This document shows, piece by piece, positions 1 through 5,648 of a stretch of DNA of 8,263 bases. The notes under the pieces were generated by a model. That model ran no database searches and had not been told where the DNA came from. It worked only from the letters and a program-made list of their open reading frames with translations. The translations under genes were made by a program, and so were the position numbers. Position 1 is the stretch's first letter; each line of letters starts with the position of its first letter. Source of the DNA: Vulcanimicrobiota bacterium (lineage in GTDB: Bacteria > Vulcanimicrobiota > Vulcanimicrobiia > Vulcanimicrobiales > Vulcanimicrobiaceae); contig PMFP01000027.1 in NCBI GenBank assembly GCA_003155175.1, positions 1,313 through 9,575 of the forward strand, read 5' to 3'.

Positions 1-650
1 CGGCGCTGCGCGCCGCGTCGTCGGTTGGACGCATCGTCGTCGTCGCACCGCCCGCGCAGCACGGCGACGACGCGTTCGCGCTAGCCGACGAATGCCGCCC
101 CGACGGAACGCGCATTCGCGACAGCCTCCGCAGCGGTTTAGCAGGCTTGGATCCGGACGCGCCGGCGATCGTCGCAGCGTCCGATCTTCCGATCCTCACA
201 CCGGAGTCGGTCGACGACTTCGCGCAGCGCGTCGCTCGGATCGATCCGGACGTCGGCTACGGATGCCTCGAAAAGCAGACGCATATGGCGCGCTTTCCGG
301 AGGTGCCGCACACCTGGGTGCGCCTGCAGGACGGCATCTACTGCGGCGGCGGCCTTATGTCCATCAAACCGCGCGCCTACCCGCTCCTGGAACGTTTTAT
401 CGAGCAGCTCGGAGCGGCGCGAAAGAGTCCGCTCAAACTTGCCTCGCTGCTGGGTTGGGGAATCGGCGTTCGCTTCGCGCTCGGGCGGCTTTCGATCGCG
501 CAGGCCGAGCGGCGCGCGTCCGAGATGCTCGGCGCCAGGGCGCGGGCGATCGTCTCGCCATTTGCCGAAACGGCCGTCAACGTGGATCGCATCTCGGACG
601 TCGAGCTCGCCGAGCGGCTCGTCGCTACTCCGGCGAACGCCACCGTTTAA
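1..650 (+). CDS. MobA-like nucleotidyltransferase, 5' partial
   Basis: This is the C-terminal part of a sugar/cofactor nucleotidyltransferase of the MobA-like NTP-transferase fold, which transfers a nucleotide from an NTP to a phosphorylated acceptor in the cytoplasm. The frame is open from base 3 with no stop before TAA at 648-650, so the gene begins upstream of the window; the TTG at 147 is internal. Visible landmarks are a strand ending in VVVAPP, then AASDLPILTPESV, where the Asp of the SDLP motif is the expected metal/nucleotide-binding acid. Later come a TWVRLQDG stretch and a GGGLMSI turn, where this family often has FTGGN. A basic helical segment with SPLKLASLLG follows. The N-terminal GG-loop that would confirm the nucleotide site lies outside the window. 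The acceptor (molybdopterin, cobinamide phosphate or another molecule) cannot be decided. The 3' end overlaps the convergent ubiX by 26 bases. Confidence 0.8.
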   Translation, partial: ALRAASSVGRIVVVAPPAQHGDDAFALADECRPDGTRIRDSLRSGLAGLDPDAPAIVAASDLPILTPESVDDFAQRVARIDPDVGYGCLEKQTHMARFPEVPHTWVRLQDGIYCGGGLMSIKPRAYPLLERFIEQLGAARKSPLKLASLLGWGIGVRFALGRLSIAQAERRASEMLGARARAIVSPFAETAVNVDRISDVELAERLVATPANATV

Positions 651-1191
651 AAAGTTCGTTCTCGATCCCGAACTGATCGAGCACTTTACCGACCGTGTGC
701 GCGATGACGTCGTCGACGCTCTTGGGTTTGGCGTACATCGCGGGGATGGGCGGCAAGATCGTCGCGCCGATTTCCGCCAATCGCGCCAGCGTTCGCAAGT
801 GCCCGAGATGCAGCGGCGTCTCGCGGACGACCAGAACGACGCGGCGCTTCTCTTTCAAGCACACGTCGGCGGCGCGCACCAGCAGGTTCTGATTCATCGA
901 ATAGGCGATCGCCGACGCGCTCGTCATCGAGCAGGGGATGACGATCATGCCCTCGGTCACGAACGACCCGCTGGAAACGGACGCGGCGAGATCGTCGTCG
1001 CGATGGACGACGTCCGCCAGCGCCTCGAAGCTCTCGAACGCTAGCGACGTCTCCAGCTCGATCGTGCGCCGCGCCGCGGAGCTGATGACCAGATGCGTTT
1101 CGATCCCGCCGATCTCGCGCAGCGCCTTGAGCGTCGCATACCCGTATGCGCTCCCGCTCGCGCCGCTGATGCCGATGATGATTCGCCGCAT
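625..1191 (-). CDS. ubiX: Flavin prenyltransferase UbiX
   Basis: This is a 188-residue UbiX/Pad1 enzyme, the usual family length. UbiX joins a dimethylallyl group from dimethylallyl (mono)phosphate to reduced FMN, making the prenylated-FMN cofactor used by UbiD-type decarboxylases, for example in quinone synthesis or aromatic acid metabolism. The N-terminal flavin-binding motif GISGASGS is at residues 7-14. IPCSMTSASAIA (85-96) matches the family's PCSM-T-A-IA signature, and NLLVRAADVCLKEKR (102-116) is the characteristic helix with its conserved Lys and Arg. RETPLH (123-128) carries the Arg-Glu pair of the active site, and LPPIPAMY (146-153) supplies the usual C-terminal Tyr. The ATG at 1191-1189 places the first beta strand directly at the N-terminus, as in homologues; no strong ribosome binding site is visible before it. 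No ubiD lies in the window. Upstream on its strand is the disturbed non-coding region, so any original operon partner may have been displaced. Confidence 0.95.
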   Translation of the reverse strand: MRRIIIGISGASGSAYGYATLKALREIGGIETHLVISSAARRTIELETSLAFESFEALADVVHRDDDLAASVSSGSFVTEGMIVIPCSMTSASAIAYSMNQNLLVRAADVCLKEKRRVVLVVRETPLHLGHLRTLARLAEIGATILPPIPAMYAKPKSVDDVIAHTVGKVLDQFGIENELFKRWRSPE

Positions 1192-1247
1192 CGTCAGCCG
1201 ATTGGCAGCCCGGCAATCGATTCCCCCCGCAGATTGTTCGTGAGGAC

Positions 1248-1319
1248 CTAGTCGCCGGCCAGGCCTTCGCCCAGAAGAATTCCAAGAATCTCCGCCTCGG
1301 TGAAGCGGCCCTTCTTCAG
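1248..1319 (-). pseudogene. Possible IS3-family OrfA N-terminal remnant
   Basis: Read on the minus strand from the CTG at 1319-1317, this stretch encodes about 23 residues ending at a TAG (1250-1248). The peptide contains KKGRFTEAEILGILLGEGLAG. IS3-family OrfA proteins commonly begin M-K-K-x-R-F-T-E-x-x-I-x-x-I-L-x-E-x-x-A-G, so the match falls at the very N-terminus with one extra residue near the end and CTG where ATG would be. After the stop there is no recognisable helix-turn-helix or OrfB, and ubiX follows immediately, so only a scrap remains. The same frame is open further upstream to a TGA at 1394-1392, so it could instead be the tail of some other lost gene. The GILLGEG stretch also faintly recalls a LAGLIDADG motif. 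The match is too short to settle by eye. Confidence 0.35.
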
Positions 1320-1476
1320 GAGCGAGTTTCCTTGCTTGGCCCTACTCCCGGAAACCCACAACTCCCGCTGGGCCGTCGTCGCCCTTGCAGCTCACTGTAG
1401 GGTTCGACGCCATATCGTTTCGCAAGGGGAAACTGAGCCAAACGGCCTAGCGATGGGGGCACCGCTCTAACGCCTA

Positions 1477-1499
1477 GACCACGTAGGGCCAACGTGGTC
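1477..1499. repeat. 8-bp perfect inverted repeat (hairpin)
   Basis: GACCACGT (1477-1484) and ACGTGGTC (1492-1499) are perfect reverse complements separated by a 7-base loop, AGGGCCA. No T-tract follows on either strand, so it is not a typical intrinsic terminator. It could be an operator half-site pair or a chance palindrome in GC-rich DNA. It lies between the IS-like scrap and the permease leader. Confidence 0.4.
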
Positions 1500-1653
1500 C
1501 TCGACATGCGTCACAAGGTTTCTCAATCGGCGCGGAAGTATTTTTGGTTTCTCGGCACCGGGTCTGTGCCGCACGTCTGATCGCTCGAGAGGGTACCTCG
1601 ATTTGGCCCGAAACTTTAAGTCTCGATGCTGTCGCGAGACCCATTCCCTCGCT

Positions 1654-1681
1654 TAGTTGGATAGTTACGTAGTTGGATAGT
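1654..1681 (+). repeat. 12-bp direct repeat upstream of the permeases
   Basis: TAGTTGGATAGT occurs at 1654-1665 and again at 1670-1681, giving a 16-base period (about one and a half helical turns) with TACG between the copies. The segment is the most AT-rich spot in its surroundings. It lies about 210 bases upstream of the first permease start. That arrangement could suit an operator for a regulator binding tandem half-sites, or a small replication-slippage duplication. I could not fit a convincing -35/-10 pair with 16-18 base spacing to it, so no promoter is claimed. Confidence 0.6.
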
Positions 1682-1877
1682 GAAGGCCGTGCGCAGGGCG
1701 CGGCCCAAGCGGGCAGCCGCACGTTTGAGGAGATGCGAAGAATCATTCTGCGAATTAGCGAGTACGTTCGACTGCTGATCGTCTCGACTAGCGACGAGCA
1801 TTGCGGGCGGAGCCGGATTGGCCGGACTCTCGGGATTGCCCTAACGAAGCCGCGCAAGGTATGCCCACGATTCGCGT

Positions 1878-1884
1878 GAGGTGA
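1878..1884 (+). promoter_or_regulatory. Strong Shine-Dalgarno that decides the permease 1 start
   Basis: GAGGTGA is a 7-base perfect match to the canonical Shine-Dalgarno (complement of the 16S 3' end). Seven bases (GCACGAA) separate it from the ATA at 1892, which is in frame with the permease. The only GTG here (1881) overlaps the motif, is out of frame and meets TAG after four codons. The site therefore points to initiation at 1892, even though that codon is ATA. Confidence 0.65.
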
Positions 1885-1891
1885 GCACGAA

Positions 1892-3073
1892 ATAGGACCG
1901 TTCGGCGAATATTTCACGGAGGCGCTGCATTCGCTGTGGCGCAACCGCACCCGTTCGAGCCTCACAACTCTCGGTATGATCGTGGGCGTATCCTCCGTCG
2001 TCATTGTGATTGGCCTAAGCTCTGCCGCCGCGACTGCGATAGACTCACAGCTTTCGTCTCCGAGCGCTCCTTCGCTTACAATTTCAGCAGATCCGAGCCA
2101 ACTTGACCCGCTTCGCGCGAACCTATCGTACCGCGATGCGTTAGCCGTTCAGGACGCCTACCCGGGAACCATACAGCGCGTAGTCCCAAACATTTTCACC
2201 CAAACCACGGTATCTGCCGGGCACGCTTCCGCTAACCTATTTGTCATCTCCACACCGGGCGGGGAATTTGGAGATTCGATCGTGGAAGGGCGTGACATCG
2301 ACGCCAACGACATAGAAGCCGCAGCGCCGGTCTGCATCCTCAGTCAAAGCGCCTCAAATCGGCTGTTTGCGGATGAGTCTCCGATTGGCCAAGCGATAAA
2401 GATCGGCGTCGGTCGGTTAACGGTCGTTGGAGTGCGCGGTAACGGTAGGGGTTCGCTTTTTGCAAACCTTTCCGGAGAATATGCGGTAGCGCCCTACTCT
2501 ACACTTCATCGATTCTTTTCAAACGTGTATGCCCTTAACGTTTGGCCAAGAGACGGGAGTGCCGATGCGGCCTCGGCTGACGCTTTGAAGGCGCTGACTC
2601 ATATCAAGGGCTCGCACGCAAGGTACCTCGTGCAGAGCACCACAAGTTTACTGAAATCGACTCGCACGATCATTAACTTGATCGCAGCGGGTTTTAGCTT
2701 ACTTGGCAGCATATCTTTGCTCGTGGCCGGCATAGGGATTATGAACATCATGCTTATTTCAGTCGCGGAGCGCAAGCGCGAAATAGGAATTCGAAAGGCG
2801 ATCGGAGCGCGGTCGACAAGCATTACGTTTCAGTTCTTAATTGAGGCAATCGTTCTGGCTCTAGTTGGAGGGGGCGTCGGTACCGCGGTCGGCATGGTCG
2901 TGCTTGGTTTGGCTAGTGCAATTCTAACAGCACAGGTTGGATCTGCCCCCGTTCCATATGCCATGCTCATTTGTGCGGCGTTTTCGTTTTCACTAGCTTC
3001 AGGTTTGTTGTTCGGAGTATATCCGGCATTGCGAGCGAGTCGCCTTGATCCCGTGGACGCGATTCGGTCGTGA
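1892..3073 (+). CDS. MacB/FtsX-type ABC transporter permease 1 (apparent ATA start)
   Basis: Integral inner-membrane permease of the MacB/FtsX (ABC3) class, which couples ATP hydrolysis by a separate ATPase to export or extracytoplasmic work. Starting at 1892 it has 393 residues, a normal length. The N-terminal cytosolic helix EALHSLWRNRTRSSLTTLG leads into TM1 (about 23-47), followed by an extracytoplasmic MacB_PCD-like domain (about 50-255). Three C-terminal TM helices follow, with the hallmark GIMNIMLISVAERKREIGIR and RKAIGAR, and a conserved tail YPALRASRLDPVDAI. The first in-frame ATG (1976) lies inside TM1 and would remove its amphipathic leader, so it is unlikely to be the real start. 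The upstream frame is closed by TGA at 1877-1879, and the only start with a Shine-Dalgarno is ATA at 1892. ATA may be a rare initiator, an ATG mutated by one base, or a sequencing error; a missing A in the AAA at 1889-1891, restoring a GTG 1881 start, is a second explanation. It overlaps permease 2 by four bases. Confidence 0.85.
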   Translation: MGPFGEYFTEALHSLWRNRTRSSLTTLGMIVGVSSVVIVIGLSSAAATAIDSQLSSPSAPSLTISADPSQLDPLRANLSYRDALAVQDAYPGTIQRVVPNIFTQTTVSAGHASANLFVISTPGGEFGDSIVEGRDIDANDIEAAAPVCILSQSASNRLFADESPIGQAIKIGVGRLTVVGVRGNGRGSLFANLSGEYAVAPYSTLHRFFSNVYALNVWPRDGSADAASADALKALTHIKGSHARYLVQSTTSLLKSTRTIINLIAAGFSLLGSISLLVAGIGIMNIMLISVAERKREIGIRKAIGARSTSITFQFLIEAIVLALVGGGVGTAVGMVVLGLASAILTAQVGSAPVPYAMLICAAFSFSLASGLLFGVYPALRASRLDPVDAIRS

Positions 3074-4206
3074 TTCAAAGCTTTCTCGAAGCGTCGTCAT
3101 CCCTTTGGGATCAACGACTTCGGAGTGCGCTCTCGATCGTTAGCTTTGCGATCGGCATTGCCGCTATCATCTGCATCCAAGTGTTGGGGCACTCCATGGC
3201 CGGCGCGGTTGCTGGAATGGTGGGTGGCCTAACTGACGACGAATTGTTCGTCCATCCCGACGATCGACAAGCGAACCACGCCGACGCGCTATTAAACCTT
3301 GGGGAGATTGCGTCCCTAAAAGAAACAAGCCCGGACATCAAAGAAGCTTTTCCGTCGACGCGCAGCTCGGACATGGTCTGGTTCGGCCACAATCGAGCGC
3401 TGCTGCAGTATTCAGGAGCGGGAAGCGGGCGTTTTGGGACCGTTCCACTATTGTACGGCAGATTTTTTAGTAGCGAGGACATCGACGACAGTTCGCCCGT
3501 GGCGATCGTATCGAATGATGCGTTTTCGAAGTTGTGGCCCGACAAAAGAGATCCGACGGGAACACTTCTCCGCATCGGATCGCACGCATATCGTGTCGTC
3601 GGCGTACTACAGGAGCCGCCGGCGGGACTCGTACATATTGATTTTGAGAGCGCCGTTCATCTTCCGTATACTACGATGGAAAAAGACTATCTTCGCGGGC
3701 AGAGGACCGCGGCGGTGTTCGTCCTGAAAGATGCGAGAGATGCCGCCACGGTTCGGCCGGCGCTCCTCGCCGCTCTTAGTAGTTTAAGGCCCCGCTCTTT
3801 ATATCAAATTGAGGATCGTAGCGATATAACGACCTTGGTGAATGGCCTTTTCGGGGGTCTGGCTCTCGTGCTGGGGTTTATCGCCACCATATCCGTGGTC
3901 GTAGCCGGAGTTGGGATCATGAACGTAATGCTCGTTTCCGTTACGGAGCGGACCCGCGAGATAGGTATTCGAAAGGCCATCGGCGCTCGACCGAGCCAGA
4001 TCGTTTTACAATTTTTATCGGAAGCAATTCTGCTCACGCTTATAGGAGCTACGGCCGGCGTGACCGTCGGTCTGGTTGCCGGGTGGCTCATCACCACACG
4101 ATACATCGTTATGGTATCTGGCGTAATCGTCCCCATTCCATGGAAGGAGTCGGTCTTGCTTGCGAGCGGCTACGCATTGGCTATTGCTCTGACTTTCGGC
4201 ACTTAA
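3070..4206 (+). CDS. MacB/FtsX-type ABC transporter permease 2, truncated by a nonsense codon
   Basis: Second MacB/FtsX-class permease, translationally coupled to the first through a GTGA overlap (GTG 3070, upstream stop TGA 3071-3073). The N-terminus SFLEASSSLWDQRLRSALSI leads into TM1 (about 20-40), then an extracytoplasmic domain (about 45-255). Near residues 257-340 come two TM helices with GIMNVMLVSVTERTREIGIR and RKAIGAR, then a last TM helix ending ALAIALTFGT before TAA at 4204-4206. Permease 1 continues from the same point with YPALRASRLDP. Here the frame continues after TAA with PAYRASRLDPIDALRYE to TGA at 4258-4260. So the TAA replaces an expected Tyr codon (one base change), and the intact protein would have 396 residues. 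Loss of this cytosolic tail probably impairs the protein, making it a likely pseudogene unless the stop is read through or is a sequence error. No ATPase gene is nearby. Confidence 0.85.
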   Translation: MIQSFLEASSSLWDQRLRSALSIVSFAIGIAAIICIQVLGHSMAGAVAGMVGGLTDDELFVHPDDRQANHADALLNLGEIASLKETSPDIKEAFPSTRSSDMVWFGHNRALLQYSGAGSGRFGTVPLLYGRFFSSEDIDDSSPVAIVSNDAFSKLWPDKRDPTGTLLRIGSHAYRVVGVLQEPPAGLVHIDFESAVHLPYTTMEKDYLRGQRTAAVFVLKDARDAATVRPALLAALSSLRPRSLYQIEDRSDITTLVNGLFGGLALVLGFIATISVVVAGVGIMNVMLVSVTERTREIGIRKAIGARPSQIVLQFLSEAILLTLIGATAGVTVGLVAGWLITTRYIVMVSGVIVPIPWKESVLLASGYALAIALTFGT

Positions 4207-4260
4207 CCGGCGTATCGCGCCTCGCGTCTTGATCCCATAGACGCACTCCGATATGAGTGA
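4207..4260 (+). pseudogene. Severed C-terminal tail of permease 2
   Basis: Directly after the in-frame TAA (4204-4206), the same frame encodes PAYRASRLDPIDALRYE followed by TGA at 4258-4260. This is the standard C-terminal signature of MacB/FtsX permeases and aligns residue by residue with PALRASRLDPVDAIRS of permease 1. Retention of the tail without further damage suggests the nonsense change is recent. The TGA overlaps the GTG (4257) proposed as the start of the nuclease gene. Confidence 0.8.
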
Positions 4261-5648
4261 GCGGTGCGCGGATACTAGGATCTCGCAATGCCGCTACACA
4301 GGTGTTTTGGAAACCATCGAAAAAATCTGCTGACGACGTGACCCAGACCCCCGAAGAAGTTCGCGCTTTTCTCGACGGCGTGACGGCATGGTGCCGGACG
4401 GGATCGCAAGCGCACCTGCTTCGCGCGTTCCGCTCGCGGTTTTCCGGCGTGCCGCACGACGTTGCGGCCGCGTACGCCGTCGTCGCCCGCCGATCCGGCG
4501 ATTTGCTCGAAGCCATCGGCGCGGGGCGCCTGGCCCTGTCGCCGGACGATCGCGACGCCGTGCTCGCGTTCTCCAAGACGGTAAGGTCGCTTCGCGACCT
4601 CGCCGAGCGCGAAGAAAGCGACGACGCACTGGCGCAGCGCATCGCCGCCGCGTTCGCCGTCACGGAAGCGCGCGAGCGGCCCGCGGCGGCTTCTGCGGCC
4701 GAACCCTTTGCTCTGGCGGAGGCGCTAGCGCCCGAACCCGCGAGCGGCGCTCGCGGATGGAAACAGCATTTCAGCGCTTCGGCGCTCAACACATACGCCG
4801 AATGTCCGCGCAAGTGGTACTACCGTTACCTCTGCGCCGCCATCGAGGACCGCAGCGGCGGAGCGGCGACGTACGGAACCGCGTTCCATCTCGCGCTGGA
4901 AGACTTTCACGGCGAATTCCCGTCGCCGCGCGCGGAGAACGCCGACGAAATGCGCGAGAAGATCCCGATCTACGTCAACACCGCCTTCGAGAAGTACGCA
5001 AACCTCTTCGACAACCGGCTCGAGATGGAACTTCAGAAGCGCCGCGCGCGGCGGACCGCGCAGCGCTACGTGGATTGGCTCGTCGCCGAGGCCACGCGAG
5101 CGCCGTTTACCGTGATCGGCCGCGAACTCGAAGCCCGGCTCGAGATGGAAGGATTCGCGTTCGTCGGATTCATCGACCGTCTCGATCGCGACGACGCAAC
5201 CGGCGCGACGAGCGTCGTGGATTACAAGACCGGGATCATTGCCGAAAGCGCCGAGGAGTACCGCAGCGACGTCCTGTCGTTTAAGGACTTTCAGCTACCG
5301 TTCTACTATTGGGCGCGGACTGCCGAAGGCGACCGCGTCACGCGTTTGGCGCTCTTGCCGCTCAAGGACGCGCTGCTCGACGTGCGGCCCGTCTCGCTGG
5401 AAGTCGTCGCGATACCGAGCGTCGCTCCCGCGCGTCCCGCCAGGCGCGATGCGTCGACGACGGGCGTCATCACGATCGGCGAACTCGAACGGGCGCGCGC
5501 GCGCATGATCGAGATATGCCGCGAGCTCGCTTCGGGCAACCTCACGGCGTTCGAAGTCGCGACGGACCCCTCGGCGTGCCGCTACTGCGTCTATCTCAAC
5601 GCGTGCGCCGGGCGGCCGAATCCCGAAGTCGAGAAATTCGGCCGATGA
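4257..5648 (+). CDS. RecB/AddB/AdnB-type 4Fe-4S PD-(D/E)XK nuclease with truncated helicase part
   Basis: A 463-residue protein whose C-terminal half is a RecB-family nuclease used in DNA double-strand end processing. Residues 173-183 (SASALNTYAEC) open the domain. H211 (YGTAFHLALE), D307 (GFIDRLD), D322 and K324 (VVDYKTG) and Q346 (QLPFY) form the catalytic set. C183 with C441-x2-C444-x5-C450 gives the four ligands of an AddB/AdnB/Cas4-like 4Fe-4S cluster. Residues about 31-118 resemble the first half of a UvrD 2B subdomain (EEVRAFL, LLRAFRSRFSGV, LSPDDRDAVLAF). Walker A, Walker B, motifs III-IV and also V-VI are absent, so it cannot be a motor. Residues 1-28 are unlike either part and overlap the end of the permease block. 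GTG 4257 has no clear ribosome binding site; GTG 4338 (residue 28) is an alternative start. It ends with ATGA overlap into the helicase gene, its likely partner. It is probably a 5'-truncated helicase-nuclease that may still supply nuclease activity. Confidence 0.85.
   Translation: MSGARILGSRNAATQVFWKPSKKSADDVTQTPEEVRAFLDGVTAWCRTGSQAHLLRAFRSRFSGVPHDVAAAYAVVARRSGDLLEAIGAGRLALSPDDRDAVLAFSKTVRSLRDLAEREESDDALAQRIAAAFAVTEARERPAAASAAEPFALAEALAPEPASGARGWKQHFSASALNTYAECPRKWYYRYLCAAIEDRSGGAATYGTAFHLALEDFHGEFPSPRAENADEMREKIPIYVNTAFEKYANLFDNRLEMELQKRRARRTAQRYVDWLVAEATRAPFTVIGRELEARLEMEGFAFVGFIDRLDRDDATGATSVVDYKTGIIAESAEEYRSDVLSFKDFQLPFYYWARTAEGDRVTRLALLPLKDALLDVRPVSLEVVAIPSVAPARPARRDASTTGVITIGELERARARMIEICRELASGNLTAFEVATDPSACRYCVYLNACAGRPNPEVEKFGR

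Larger units (their letters stand above)
1192..1891. other. Gene-poor intergenic region between ubiX and the permeases
   Basis: About 700 bases without a gene I would call. All three forward frames are broken repeatedly in 1501-1880, and I saw no Walker A, ABC signature or membrane-fusion motif there. So no remnant of the ATPase or adaptor that normally accompanies MacB-type permeases is recognisable. A 63-codon frame at 1316-1507 (-) and a 68-codon frame at 1673-1879 (+, TTG start) match nothing I recognise and lack ribosome binding sites. What can be seen: an IS3 OrfA-like fragment (1248-1319, -), a hairpin (1477-1499), a 12-bp direct repeat (1654-1681) and the Shine-Dalgarno of the first permease (1878-1884). 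Composition falls from ubiX-like at the left toward permease-like at the right, which fits a junction zone. Confidence 0.6.

Noticed and set aside
1405..1465. tRNA-like pattern on the minus strand: a GCCCCCATCG start, a GTTTC/GAAAC 5-bp stem with a 7-base loop, and a GTCGAACCC T-loop-like run.
   Set aside because: The would-be anticodon loop lacks T at position 33, the T-arm does not pair, and no sequence complementary to the 5' acceptor strand follows.
1316..1507. 63-codon minus-strand frame beginning MSRTTLALRGLG.
   Set aside because: Basic, low-complexity composition, no homology recognised, no ribosome binding site; it spans the hairpin and an open alternative frame.
1673..1879. 68-codon forward frame just upstream of permease 1 (TTG start, internal ATG at 1733).
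   Set aside because: No recognisable domain, no properly spaced ribosome binding site, and its stop falls in the permease Shine-Dalgarno. Probably chance; a tiny leader peptide cannot be excluded.
4388..5284. 298-codon plus-strand frame inside the nuclease gene.
   Set aside because: Arg/Pro-rich frame-shifted shadow; the catalytic and Fe-S residues lie in the other frame.
5309..5644. Upstream extension of the helicase frame before ATG 5645.
   Set aside because: This stretch is an Arg-rich shadow of the nuclease C-terminus. The helicase homology begins after 5645, with Walker A at residue 24.
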